Of a stretch of 64,000 bases of DNA, positions 1-11,362 are shown piece after piece. Positions within the stretch are counted from its first letter, which is position 1; every line of letters starts with the position of its first letter. Both the position numbers and the translations under genes were made by a program. Source of the DNA: Sorghum bicolor (Eukaryota > Streptophyta > Magnoliopsida > Poales > Poaceae); assembly GCF_000003195.3 (NCBI RefSeq), contig NC_012871.2, positions 57,155,802 through 57,219,801 on the forward strand. Direction: 5' to 3'. Under the pieces are notes generated by a model. That model was not told where the DNA came from. It ran no database searches and was given only the letters and a program-made list of their open reading frames with translations.

Positions 1-768
1 CTCATCTCAAGTCCCAACTGCCCTGTGTTAAGATCCCATGGACATGGCCAAAATTCTCCCAACTCCAGCAGTGCCGACAAAATCACAGTCAAAGTCTGTG
101 TGTGACAGGGTGAGGCTGTGATTGATTTGTAGTGGTTCTCATTCTCCTCATTTGCAAAAGAGCCATGATAAACAATTAAACAGAACCAATCTTCGATACT
201 GCAGAAATGTTATGCAATCTTGGATCCAGCTACCCCTGCCCCAATTTTAGTAGCGACCGCTGCTGCATAGAAAGATGCCAACAACTCCACATATCATGTC
301 ACAGCCAACCTGCATCAGCGATGATATTACACTCCTGCTGCTACTAACTAGCAGACAACTGCTTGGATCCGTGGGATGAAAATGGACGTGAGCAGTGGCA
401 TAAGGTATGGTAAGCTAAAACATGGATTGGCCTTGGAAACAGTGGGAGGTGGAGGTGGGCACTGTGGCAACATGAGATGGAAGATAGCATTGATATGTCA
501 GTCTTTTCTAAAAATTCAGATGAACAGTAGTGACCAAGACAAAATGGACCTTAACAGAAGATTTTAACAAGAGACATGAAAATAATAGGCACATACATTG
601 AAAAATAGGTGCCTCTTAAGGGCATAAACAAAATTATCCCTTACCAGAATGTCGATCACGGTTTCAGAGAGCAGTGACCAGCTCAATTTCCCTAGGAATG
701 AAAAAAGCAAAGTTCCTTTAGGTGTAAACTTTCCATGGGTGGTAGGCAGATGGCAGAAAATCAGACAA
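1..768. other. Intergenic DNA, no gene recognised
   Basis: Only short ORFs without recognisable protein similarity are present. No RNA gene or terminal inverted repeat was seen. It may include distal 3' sequence of a gene outside the window. Confidence 0.4.
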
Positions 769-771
769 TAA

Positions 772-1015
772 GGCCTTGTTTCCTTCCGAGAAAATTTTGC
801 AAAACTTTTCACATTCCCCATCACATCGAATCTTACGACACATGCATGAAAATATTAAATATATATATATATAATAACTAATTACATAGTTTACCTGTAA
901 TTTGCGAGACGAATCTTTTGAGTCTAGTTAATCTATGATTGGACAATATTTGTTAGATACAAACGAAAGTGCTACAGTGCCCATTTCCCAAAAAACTTTG
1001 GAACTAAACAAGGCC
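772..1015. mobile_element. Tourist-like MITE, GGCCTTGTTT family
   Basis: About 244 bp. It starts GGCCTTGTTT and ends AACAAGGCC, giving terminal inverted repeats, and is flanked on both sides by TAA (769-771 and 1016-1018), the target duplication usual for PIF/Harbinger-type elements. The interior holds the family motifs CACATCGAATCTT and ACGAAAGTGCTACAGTG. It has no coding capacity. Confidence 0.85.
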
Positions 1016-1718
1016 TAAGAAGATCGTCTTGGTATAGGGGGCTCACTGCACACTTGGATGGTACTTCAATGGTCTCGAGTTCACATTTTTCTTTAATCAA
1101 GAATAGATGTCTATGTTCAGGAGTTTGAATTTGATCAGCCCACTTGACTAGCGTTACAAATTACTTCACTGCCATTTTTTTAGTTTATCGCATGGAATTA
1201 AATATTTACTAACAGATTGCTTGGACAGAATTATCGACATTTTTGTTTGGAAGAATTGAAATATTTGGGACACTACACATGCACCTGGAATTACATCTTA
1301 CCCTAGTGGAGTGCTGTGTGCCTGTGCCAACATTATCGAAACCATCAGTGTAGAGACTCAATGTTTGTGAACCTGAGATATTTAGAAGGAAGAAGGTATC
1401 TATTTTTTCCCCTTTCCTTACGACAAACTAGCACTATAAACATACCGTATGTCCTTGTAATATCATAAAACCAATGTAGTTAGGCACTGTATCTGTTAGA
1501 GCAAAGTGGTGACAGTAAGTGATATACATTTGTGCAATTCAGTAAATATCATTTGTTACTCCTTCGTTGCAAGCTACAAATGTAATGCAGGAGTTAAGGA
1601 ATGCTTCTTGTAAAGCATTTAGGAGTAGATTTTGTTACCATTGCTAAGATAAAAGGAACAAGTAGCAGGCTGCTTAACTAAGGATTCTTTTACTCCTGAT
1701 TAGTCCACTCTAATTATA
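1016..1718. other. Intergenic DNA, no gene recognised
   Basis: AT-rich sequence with no long ORF, repeat array or RNA gene that I can recognise. Confidence 0.4.
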
Positions 1719-1726
1719 GTGCCGTC

Positions 1727-1883
1727 CAGTGGCGAAGCTATGTTATAGCTTGTGGGTGCAAATGCACCCACAAGAATTTAAAAAATCACTACTAAAATTA
1801 AATTTTCACCATGGTTGTTGCTTATATTTTTACATCTACAAGAGAAATGCACCACCCTCTAAATAGCTCTAGCTTCGCCACTG
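1727..1883. mobile_element. hAT-type MITE with CAGTGGCGAAGCTA ends
   Basis: A 157-bp element with terminal inverted repeats CAGTGGCGAAGCTA / TAGCTTCGCCACTG. It is flanked by a perfect 8-bp direct repeat, GTGCCGTC, at 1719-1726 and 1884-1891. Eight-base target duplications are the hallmark of hAT transposition. It is non-coding and must have been mobilised by a transposase supplied elsewhere. It lies just downstream of the 2H-phosphoesterase gene. Confidence 0.9.
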
Positions 1884-2052
1884 GTGCCGTCAAGCAATCT
1901 CATCAAGCTCCGAGTTGATTGCATACTACCATGTGAATTGCTAAATCGGCAAAGAATCAGTATCAAGCTAAACAGAGCACTCAATGTAAGTAGATCAAAG
2001 GATTTGGCACTGAGAAGTGAGATCAAGATCCAGTCGAAGAGTATCTCACCTC

Positions 2053-2832
2053 TCAGTCGGCTCCAGCGCTGCCGCTGCCACCAAGCGGGTAGGACACGAG
2101 CTCCCTAACGGTGGCCCCGACCTCGACGAGCGCGATGTCCATCCCGTACCCAGAGACGGGTAGCAGCTTGAGCTCTCGGAGCACGCAGAAGGCCTCGGCC
2201 ATGCGGCCACGGGGCACGTCAACGGCGACGGCGCACCGCGGTAGCCAGTGGTCGGGCCGGAAGGCGTCGGGGACCTCGACGCCAGCGTCCTTCCGTAGCA
2301 GCTCGCAGAGCTGCGCATGGAGTCCGAGCAGGGCAGCGGACGGAGTGGGCGCGAGGAAGAGGACGTTGTCGTGCGAGGACGAGGATGCGGAGGCCGGGAG
2401 CGCGGCGAGCGAGGAGAGCGCGAGCGGGAGCGGGTCGAGTCGCGACGCGAGCGCGCGGAGCGAGGGCGCGAGGCGGAGGAGCGGGTCCCCGCCCGCGGCG
2501 CCGGTGCCAGGCGGCGGGAGCGCGGCGGCGGGGAGGTGGAGCAGCGGGAGGTGCGGGCGGGCGGCGGCGTCGATGAGGCGGCTGCCGAGCTGCCGCCGCG
2601 CCAGCGCGTTCCACGCCTTGAGCACCTGGTTCTCCAGCGCCGGGTCGAAGTAGAGCTCGACGGCGTAGTAGAATCCGGTCGCGAAGGAGGAGGGCGGCGG
2701 AGGCTGCGGCGCGGCTGCTGCCGCGGAGGCCCGGGGCGTGCCCGGAGGGGTCGTGGAGACGGCGGGCGCCGAGGGGCAGCCGCCGCCGCCGCCGGCGGCC
2801 CCAGCTGCGGAGGGCGCGGTGCCTTGCGCCAT
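2053..2832 (-). CDS. 2H-phosphoesterase (RNA ligase / cyclic nucleotide phosphodiesterase)-like protein
   Basis: A single-exon gene of 259 codons. The start at 2832 follows a long in-frame upstream stretch of low-complexity sequence, so MAQGTAPS is the better start than the 359-codon alternative beginning at 3132. The N-terminal 50 or so residues are Ala/Pro/Gly-rich and probably disordered. Then comes FYYAVELYFDP, a PHLPLLHL block resembling the first H-x-T/S motif, DNVLFLAPTPS, the block HWLPRCAVAVDVP where a second motif would sit, and a C-terminal ALVEVGATVRELVSYPLGG. This order matches plant members of the LigT/2'-5' RNA ligase fold, which act on 2',3'-cyclic phosphate or 2'-5' bonds. 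The second motif reads W-L-P-R rather than W-x-P-H, so catalysis is uncertain. No operon or neighbour relation is visible. Confidence 0.7.
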   Translation of the reverse strand: MAQGTAPSAAGAAGGGGGCPSAPAVSTTPPGTPRASAAAAAPQPPPPSSFATGFYYAVELYFDPALENQVLKAWNALARRQLGSRLIDAAARPHLPLLHLPAAALPPPGTGAAGGDPLLRLAPSLRALASRLDPLPLALSSLAALPASASSSSHDNVLFLAPTPSAALLGLHAQLCELLRKDAGVEVPDAFRPDHWLPRCAVAVDVPRGRMAEAFCVLRELKLLPVSGYGMDIALVEVGATVRELVSYPLGGSGSAGAD

Positions 2833-3132
2833 CGGGATGGATTCCGATTCCGACAGGAGGCGAGGGGGTCGGCGGTGGGGAGGGGGCTGTGGGTTTTTTT
2901 CGACCGCGACGAATCGAGCGAGGAATTTGGAGGAGAGAGATCTCGTCACGAATCGAGTTGGGGGTGGGGTGGGTAGCTGACTCGGAGGACTCACTGTGGG
3001 GGACTGACGTGCACGCTTTGGCCTCGCTCTGCTATGGACCGGGCAGTCACTGAGAGGTGGGGCCGCATGGTTAACAACCAGCTGAGCACAAAGAAATTGA
3101 CGTGTTTCTAATTTTGTTGATAGCGTAGCCAT

Positions 3133-3785
3133 ATCAAAAGCTGAGATAGTTAGATTAAAGGATTTATGTCAGACGTATGTGTTCTTGCTAAGGGAGGAGA
3201 GTAGCTAGAGGAAAGAGCATGTGCAGCAACAACTCAACAACACGAATGTACACTACTTCGACAATCACCGTACGTGCTGCAGTGGTCCAAAGTCCAAACA
3301 CATCATTGTAATCTATATGTTCGGCTCCTGATGATGCAATAAAGCACTTGAAAAATGGCTGGAAATTTTGGTATGGGGCGCCGATTTGGCAATTTCTAAA
3401 TGAAGTGAAGTATCCAAACCAAGTGGATTTGTTGCCATAGTTTCGGTGCGAAACCTACCATGGCTAATTGGCCATCTAGCGCTTGATTGGTTTCTCGCTA
3501 AGGTAAGGTGTCTCGAGTTAAAAATGGCAACATGGCTGGTTCTGCGATCTGCGATGATCTCTGCTATGATCCAGTTGCAACAACACGATGATCCAGTAGC
3601 CAGAAATCGATTAGAATCAACACACGCGTGAAAAAAAAAACAAAAAAAAACTGATGCATCGATCCAAACCGCAGAAACCCAAATTTGTCAATTGGAGAAA
3701 CTGCTAAAAGACCATCTCGATTCTTCATCTTTAACGGCCACAAGAACGAACCCCGCGCGAGTCTCCTCCAAGAACTAGAGCAAGA
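3133..3785. other. Upstream region of the 2H gene, no gene recognised
   Basis: AT-balanced sequence between the minus-strand 2H gene and the GC-rich locus at 3.8 kb. It presumably includes the promoter of the 2H gene, but I see no diagnostic promoter element. Confidence 0.35.
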
Positions 3786-4540
3786 TTGAGATCAAGCAAA
3801 AACCCTAGACCGAAGCTCATCCGAGCCAACGATCCAGCCCGCTGTCGTCAGTCGTCGTCAACGCGCCTCGCGCCGCCGCAGCCGCCGACATTCCTGAGGG
3901 CGGAGCCGCCGCGGCCGCGGCCGCGGCCGCGACGCGCTGCCTCATGGAGGTGGAGGCGCCGCTGGTCAGCGTGCTGCGGCCGCGGGCGGCGCCGAGGCTG
4001 GCGACGTCGTCGTTCTTGACGACGACGATCTCCTCCAGCTGAATGCTCAGGTACGCCGCGTCCTCCACCACCTTCCCCTTCCCATTCTTCCCCTTGGCCG
4101 CCGGTGCCGGAGCAGGAACAGAGGCTGCTCGGTGGCCGATGACCATGGCGGCGAACCTCTCCATGCGCATCAAGAAGGCAAGAACTCGATCAAGATGTGG
4201 CCGATCGAGTCGGATCGAGGATGTTGGTGTGCGCAGACTACTGGTAGCGTTCTTGCTCTTGCCTTGGGGGTGCTGCTGCGGCCTGCTTGATGCCGCGGTT
4301 GCCTTACCCCCCGCTCTGATCTCAGTTGAGTTTACAGCGGAGATCGGAGATGTAAAAAAGGCAAGCGCTGGTCTTGCGTCGTTGCTTTCCCCACGTTCTG
4401 CACGGGACCCGGCCCGGACCCGAGTCGGCGAGCTCGGCCTCGGCGGCTCGGCGTCCGTAAAAGGCAAGAAACAGAGCATGCGGAGCCTTGGCGCTGGGAA
4501 TCCGATCGACTGCTGGGCTCTTGGGCCTGGTGGCCTTGGG
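3786..4540. other. GC-rich locus with competing ORFs, possible unannotated gene
   Basis: A GC-rich island with long open frames on both strands. On the minus strand a 220-codon frame runs 4479-3817 and includes alternating Ala runs. On the plus strand a telo-box-like AAACCCTAG (about 3799) precedes shorter frames. The region near 4500-4540 has several TGGGCC/GGGCC motifs like those of plant housekeeping promoters, which would suit a minus-strand start. No frame gives a protein I recognise, and Ala-rich or Arg-rich translations are expected from GC-rich DNA. A real gene is possible, but strand and product are not decided by the sequence. Confidence 0.25.
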
Positions 4541-7030
4541 CTATGTAGGGATTCTTTTTTATTTCTTTTTCTTTTCAGATTGTGTCAACCATGTGCAAGT
4601 TCCCCTAAAAAAAAATGTGGCATCGCCTTTCCGTTTAGTGCCGTAATTATCGACTCAAATGTTATATGTATATTTTGTAACTATAGTAATTAGTGTCCAA
4701 TCATAAATTAACTAGGCTCAAAGAATTCGTCTCACAAAATAAATGCAAACTATGCAATTAGTTATTTTTATCTATATTTAATACTTTATGCATGTGTCCA
4801 AACATTCGATGAAATAGAGTGAAAAGTTTTTGGGTAGAAATTCAGCAAGGCTTTACCAAAAAACGTTTTGACTCCATAATAATATTTTCATCTTAAATAT
4901 TGAAAACATGTTGTGATTTACTTGTCGAGGAACCCAAGATTGGCGTGCTCTCGAGGAAAATCACATCGACAAAATCATCTGTGGCTGAAAAATGGCTATT
5001 ATTGATGATGTTATTGTTGTGAGAGAAAAAGATTATTTTATAATTGAAAAGTAATACACATAAGTTCAAAGGCCGCTCCAAGTGACCACTCTTTGTGCCA
5101 TTTGCCAATTTGGAGTGAGGGCTTTGGAGACAGGCACCACCGCACTGAGCGGGCACTATTGTTGCAGCCACGGGCAAGTGCCACAAGGGACTATGGGTGC
5201 TGCTGGTGGAGTTTTCGTTGAGAACCCAAGACAAAGAACTTGTCGAGGCCGGTGGTGTCTATTCAAGAGGAGGCAAATGGGAATAGTACATTTGTCAATT
5301 CCCATAGTTTTTATTAAAATTGAGTATAATAGGTCCAATTTTATATACCATATTAACATTGATTTGTTATTCTTTTGCTAGAGTAGAGACACTCTTTTTT
5401 AGTGACTTGTGGCAAAAGCCACGTTTGAATGGTGTCCACAAACCAATTTTTTTTTCCATAAAAAGGGTAAAGTGGGAAGCTAGCCTGCTTGTGAACTCGT
5501 TACTTCGTGCTCAAACTGGACATGTGTGCTCGATATTGGTTGCGACCAGCCACATAGAGGTAGGCACATGAGACCAACCATGCTTGAGATTTGTGCCTTC
5601 GTCGAGCGCCATCGCGTGCTCCGGTCCTAGGGCGTAGCCCTGGTAATGGTTTGGTGTGAAATGATTTTAGTGGACCGTTTACTAGATTGTACAACTTTGG
5701 TTTCATGGAGAATGGATTTAGATTCTTGGTGTGAAGGTGTAGCTTGGACTCTTGCTAAGGATCCGTGGGTTCAAATTGGAGTTGTGGGCCTAAAACTATG
5801 AGATAAAGCGGAACTATGTGTTGAAACTATGAATCACAACGCTAGGCAACCAAAAACGGAAGTAGTCGCCTAGCTCTCATCTCCGATCTCTTTTAAAAAA
5901 AAACCCTTACCTTTATTTTGACCGTGTCTCGCGGCACCTCCGCCTCGGCCGTCATTGCTATGTCAATTTGACTATGCTTTCACTCCTGCTCTCTCCCATC
6001 CATACCAACCTTGTCCGCCTGGTTGTTCTCCACTCTATTTCCTCATATCTCCTCCATGGATCTAGTGTCTGCTGGTGGAGCACTCCAAAATTACCACACT
6101 ATGGAGCTCACATAATCCACTAGTGATTGACAACGGTGACTATAACTCCAGCCTATATATGGTGGGAGGAGCCCCTGACTGGCACAACTCATAGCATCTA
6201 GACAACCCCTAGTGCTCAGCATACAGCTCACAAAAAGCAATACGAATACCATCGTACATCAGACGTAGGGCCCTCCTAGATAACCCTAGTGTCGTATGCT
6301 ACCATCTAAATTTGTTGTGCATAGCACGGTTAATCACAAATTGGTGGTAAAGACTGATGGTTGGCACACCATGTAGTGCCTATATATACGTGTACATCTA
6401 ACCTGAACAGATCTAGATGGATTCCGTCATCATTATCGACTCGATGGGGTCCCTATCCATAATCCATTGACCAAGGATGGATGGAGGGGGCCACACCCCC
6501 TAATACTCTGGTTGCAACAGGAGAACACTTTTAATTCCTGTGCTAATTAAGTCATTGTTAGTGAACTCAGCCCCTCCAGTCGCCAGCTACGCCCATAGCC
6601 TACCCTCTACGTTGATTTTCTGGCTTTGTCTCTGTCGTTGACATCCATCATTGTCCGTCAAAGTCAAGTGACATACCTTGTCATCCCTCGACATCTCTCG
6701 CCAGCCCTTCAATCCACTCAGGAATATGGACACTACTCAAAATCTGGACGTGATTCATGATATGCCCCTAGTTAGGTCATCAACCAAGTCTCCACCCATG
6801 GAGTAACGGGATGTCACAAGGAGTAACCTTGTTATTAGCACAACAAGCCGTGGTCTCGGCTCATCTTTCTATTCTAGCTACTAGCTACTAGCTACTCATT
6901 GAGTCCTTCATGAACTCATACCTCACTAACAAGAAAGAAGGAAGCACGCTCAAGCGATTATAATTTGGAAGATTAGCTCATGGGAGAAGGCAGAAAGCAA
7001 TTTAACTCTTTGTTATGTGTGCAATTTAAC
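4541..7030. other. Intergenic DNA with decayed repeats
   Basis: About 4690-4860 carries internal MITE-family motifs such as TTCGTCTCACAAAAT and CATGTGTCCAAACATTCGATG, so it is a truncated GGCCTTGTTT-family copy. The rest (about 4900-7000) holds short unrelated ORFs and no gene or RNA that I can identify. It looks like decayed transposon sequence. Confidence 0.4.
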
Positions 7031-7035
7031 TCTTA

Positions 7036-7292
7036 CTCCCTTTGTCCACAAAACATGTTACAGTTTAAATCTTGTCCCAAAATTTATGTAACCCTAGAGT
7101 TCAGGTTATCATTTTAGATGGACCCCACCAATAGAAAACATTGCACCTTTGGAAAACCAACCCATCCCATCTTATACTTTGAAGGAACATTCATATGAGA
7201 AGAAGAATGTAGAAGGGGCACATGCATAATCTCATATTTCTACTAAACTTGTCTCGAAAATGAGATTTACATGTCTTGTGGGACAGAGGGAG
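7036..7292. mobile_element. Stowaway-like MITE
   Basis: About 257 bp beginning CTCCCTTTGTCC and ending GGACAGAGGGAG, with TA on each side. CTCCCTCYGTCC-type ends plus a TA target duplication identify Stowaway (Tc1/mariner-derived) elements. It is non-coding. Confidence 0.8.
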
Positions 7293-7833
7293 TATAAGAA
7301 ACCGATCGACAAAAAAGCTGAAATGGGTTAAGGTAATCTAAAATCAGCTTTTCAGAAACAACTTCTAAAAGTCTTCGCCCAAACAAACAAGCCTATGCAT
7401 GTGGGCAGTGAATTCCAGTCAGCTCGGTGACAAATCACAAATACAAATGCATTACTAGGAAGGAAGTTTTTGATTTGGAAGTCTCTCCTTAATCTCAAAT
7501 GGAGTTTGCGGTCCCAAACAGAGCCCTTATTGTTTGGTATCCACATTTTGTTTATTATTACGAAATGCATTTCGCATTTACAGACCAAAGTCCATATACA
7601 TTCCTATCGCAAACAAAGTGAAGTTACTACTAGCAGTAACTATATGAGCCTGTACAAATATCATGATCATGAGACCATCCCTTTCAACAATTCGTTTCAT
7701 CACCAAACAAAAGCTGCAGACCTGCAATTGCAATCCAGCAGCAGCCCCGTCTCAAAACCCCTGCGCGGTTTGCGCCCTCCAGATCGGGCGACATTCCGAC
7801 TCTGAGCGAGAGGAGAGTGATGATATGATACCA

Positions 7834-10059
7834 TCATATCTTCATGTTGGCGTACATGATGAACTGGAGCTCCTTGACGCAGTCCTGCATGGCGGGGCGG
7901 CCGGCGCTGTCGAAGCAGACGCAGCGCGCGGCGAGCGCGGCGAACATGGACACGGACTCCACCGTGTAGGAGGCCTTGGGCATGTCCCTGTCCACCACCC
8001 TGCGCAGCTTCTTGCGGTCGCCCACCACCTGGTGGATCCCCACGATGAGGTTCTGCTCCTGCGGTCCCTGGCTCAGGTCGATGGCTCGCCGCCCCGTCAG
8101 CAGCTCCAGCAGCACCACGCCGAACGCGTACACGTCGCTCTGCAGCGTCAGCTTCCCTGTCTGGAAATTTCAAGAAACTCTCATTTGCAGTGGCATGGCC
8201 ATGGCAATGGCAGTTGGCAGGCAGGAACCATGATGAGCTCAATGTGAAGGATCATTCTTCCTTTCATGATCGAGACCGGACCGTACCAGTGCGTATTCGG
8301 GGTCGAAGTAGCCGAAGGTGCCCAGCACCCTGGTGGTGGTGTGCAGGTCCTGGTCCTGCTGCAGCAGCTTGGCGAGCCCGAAGTCCGAGATCTGGATTCC
8401 GGCCGCCGGCGTGCAGAGGAATGGAGAGCAGAGGTGGTGAGTTTTGATGCCTCCGTTTGAGCAGAGATTGCCGTGGCCGGAGCTGCTGCTACGTACCTTG
8501 GCCTCGTAGTGCTGGGTGAGGAGGATGTTGCTGGACTTGAAGTCCCTGTGGACGACGGGGACGCCGACGGCCGTGCTGGAGTGCAGGTAGGCCAGCGCCC
8601 GCGCCGCGCCCAGCGCGATCCGCAGCCGCAGCGGCCAGTCCATCCTCACCTCCCCAATGCCTGAAGAAAAAGAATGGCGTCAGGCTCTCAGTGTCAGTCA
8701 CCTCTGAACATGAACCATCTTGGCTGGCACCTCTGAATATTGTGGTGATGCAATTGCAATGGGGGAAAAAGAATTAGAGAAGCAGACCATTGAGGATGTC
8801 CTGGAGGTTGCCTCTGGGCATGAACTCGTAGACGACGAACCGGTGCTTGCCGTCGGCGCAGTAGCCGATGAGCGTGACCAGGTTGGGGTGGTCTAGCCTG
8901 CTCAGGATGTCGATCTCCACCCTGAACTCGCGCTCACCGTCGGCCTGCTTCGAAGTAGGCAGGTCCATCTTCTTGATGGCAACGATCTTCACGTTCACCA
9001 GAATTCAGTTATATAATATATACGGTCGTCAGATCATGTAACTTTCTGAACCATGCATGTAATTCATGAATGACTGAAACTAGTGGGCTAGCGAAATTCA
9101 TCGCGGACGATCTCAAAACTGGTGTATTGTTTGTTGATCGATCATATGCTCATCAAAACTTCAGTTTCAAGTTTTGTCTCGAGAAGAATCAATGGATGAG
9201 TGACACAATTTGACCGGTGGTTGCCACATTGTTTTCTTCATCAGTGGATGTTAAGACGAAATGTCACACCACTTTGATCTTCGCTGTCCGCTGACGTATC
9301 ACATCCGAATCAGCTGACAATCTATAGCCTACAAAATTTAATGATCCGCCTCCCAACAAATATATGCAACAACAAGAAAGAGCTTCTCTTCCAAACTTGA
9401 ATCATTGGACAAATAGGCTCCATTATTTGAAATGCTTCTCATGAAAGCTAGTACAGTTCTAAAGGACACATTGACATCAACACCGGAGCTTAATTAACCA
9501 AACATGTACGTTAGCGTGCGTCTGAGAATAAGCCCGCGCCGACAAAAAAAAAACAGAGAAGGACTGGTGAAAAGCAAGCAAGCAAGCACCTGGCCATCCT
9601 TGAGGACGCCTCTGTAAACCCGGCCGAAGCCGCCTTTGCCGACGAGGTTGCGGTCGCTGAACATGTTGGTGGCCGCCTCCATCTCCTTGAGCGTGAACAC
9701 CATCGTGCCGCTGCGCTTCTTCGGCGGCGGCGGGTGATTCTCCTTCGCCTGCCATAGCTCAGCCGGCTTGTACACCCCTGCAGAGTGCAGAGGAGGGTCC
9801 GTTCAGATCATCAGAGTTCCATGGAGGGCACAGGGCAGGACATCAACCAGTAGTCAAGTGAAATGATTATATTCCTGCATTCTTTGCTTGCTAATGCTAA
9901 CTCATATCATCACATAGGAGAAACGATAGGAAATTCAGAATGGTTAATTCATTCGATTAAACCAGAGAAAAAAGAAGAGTTGCACTACTCACAGGGATTT
10001 AACTGATCAAGTGATCTGCTTCTCCGCCTCTTGTTCCACGATGAAACTATGTTGAACAT
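7834..10059 (-). CDS. PBL28: Receptor-like cytoplasmic kinase, PBL28 type
   Basis: Six exons join in frame: 10059-9993, 9777-9590, 8986-8788, 8660-8497, 8391-8287 and 8160-7834, giving 349 residues, close to the Arabidopsis PBL28 length. Splice sites are GT-AG throughout (for example donors GTGAGT and GTACGT). The protein starts [16 protein letters not shown], with no Gly2 myristoylation site. It continues with [14 protein letters not shown], the P-loop [17 protein letters not shown] (catalytic Lys), [23 protein letters not shown] (catalytic loop), DFGLAKLL, the activation segment [13 protein letters not shown], and [18 protein letters not shown]. All kinase-critical residues are present, so an active Ser/Thr kinase is expected. 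The RLCK-VII/PBL family acts at the plasma membrane downstream of cell-surface receptors. Assignment to PBL28 rests on the recalled pattern VAIKKMDLP / [13 protein letters not shown] / TFGYFDPEY, and its specific signalling role here is unknown. Confidence 0.9.
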
Positions 10060-11260
10060 CTTAAAGCCTCCTAGCTCCATTTGAACTGAAGGCTAATAAT
10101 GGAACCAACTACGGACGCCAATGCAACCTTTCGTGTTTCGTCACACTTTCTGACGACGATGCATCTATCCAGTTCTTCCAAAGATATATACCTTCCTGTG
10201 ATGAACAACCGAGATATATTCCTTGCTCTGGCCGTTTGGCACGCAGAGAGGACTAGCACACTTTATCAGAAAAGCACATGTCCTGGAGGAACTGCAAATA
10301 TATATATGGCTACCACTGCAAGTATCACGGCACACGGGACCCAGTTGGCGATTCAGTTGGAGATCAAAAGAAGAAGAAGAACACAGGATGAACGAGCAAA
10401 TTAAAGATCAGAACTTCAGAAAGGCTGACCTGATCCGATTAGGAAGCCGCGGTGCGACGCCTACGGAGAATCAGAATCTGATGTGAGCAGTGGATGAACA
10501 GGAGGATCACAAGCAAAGGATGGATGGATGAATGGTGAGAGAAGACGTACAGGAGCGCACGGAGGTGCAGTACAGCGCGTGCAGGCAGAGAGCGATGGGA
10601 TCAAGGGTAAAGAAGGGGACGGTCTCTTGGGAGGCAAGGACGCACGGCACGGCGACGAGACGCGCCACCTAAGTGGCGTTGGCGTTGGCCAAGAAGTAAA
10701 GGGAGGACAACGCGAAGAGCGAATTGGCGTTGGCGACGAAGGCATTGGCAACTAGCAGCAAGGCATGGATGGATGGATGGATGGATGGGTGGAGATGGAG
10801 CGTGCTTTGGGGCCAAGAAATGCCGAAACAGACGACACAGGTTATTGCAGTTGCAGCAAATTAATCAACAACAAGCTTGTAGCTCTGCGAGAAGCAGAAA
10901 TGGAGTTTATTTGAAACATGAGTGAGAGGGAGACGGAGCCTGTTTGGTTGGTGCTGTGGGATAGGTTTTTGGGCACAAATTCTGGCGAAATGGCGAGTGG
11001 CGACGTGGACGTCTGGACGCGTTGATGGCGACAAGGAATGAGGAAGAGGAGCGGTGGCGGCGGTTGCGATGTAGCCGTTATCAGGAAGCTGTGTCAAGCT
11101 CCAGTAGTGATGAGTTTCTTTTGTGGCGAACCAACCCCACAATTAATTCAGGTGATCGATCTCTTCTTTGGTTTTCAATCCGTCCACGACTTTTCAAATG
11201 AAACGGCGAACCGGCCAACCAAATGAAATCGATGATGATACACACGTCAGTTACTAATTA
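10060..11260. other. Upstream region of the kinase gene
   Basis: It contains the probable 5' UTR and promoter of the PBL28-like gene. A short GGAT/TGGA tetranucleotide run lies near 10763-10790. ORFs here are short and unlike known proteins. Confidence 0.4.
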
Positions 11261-11264
11261 ATAA

Positions 11265-11266
<2 letters not shown>

Positions 11267-11299
<33 letters not shown>
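11267..11299. repeat. (AT)n microsatellite
   Basis: An uninterrupted AT dinucleotide run of about 33 bp, four bases before the AC tract. Confidence 0.97.

Positions 11300-11302
<3 letters not shown>

Positions 11303-11361
<59 letters not shown>
11303..11361. repeat. (AC)n microsatellite
   Basis: An uninterrupted AC dinucleotide run of about 59 bp, forming a compound AT/AC microsatellite with the preceding tract. It is likely polymorphic in length. Confidence 0.97.

Positions 11362-11362
<1 letters not shown>

Noticed and set aside
2111..2976. Long plus-strand ORFs opposite the 2H-phosphoesterase gene (for example 2317-2976)
   Set aside because: These Arg/Gly/Glu-rich frames mirror the Ala/Pro-rich minus-strand coding sequence, which has the recognisable family blocks.
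9477..9755. Alternative minus-strand frame over kinase exon 2
   Set aside because: The other frame contains the kinase P-loop GKGGFGRV and splices in phase; this one is a shadow.
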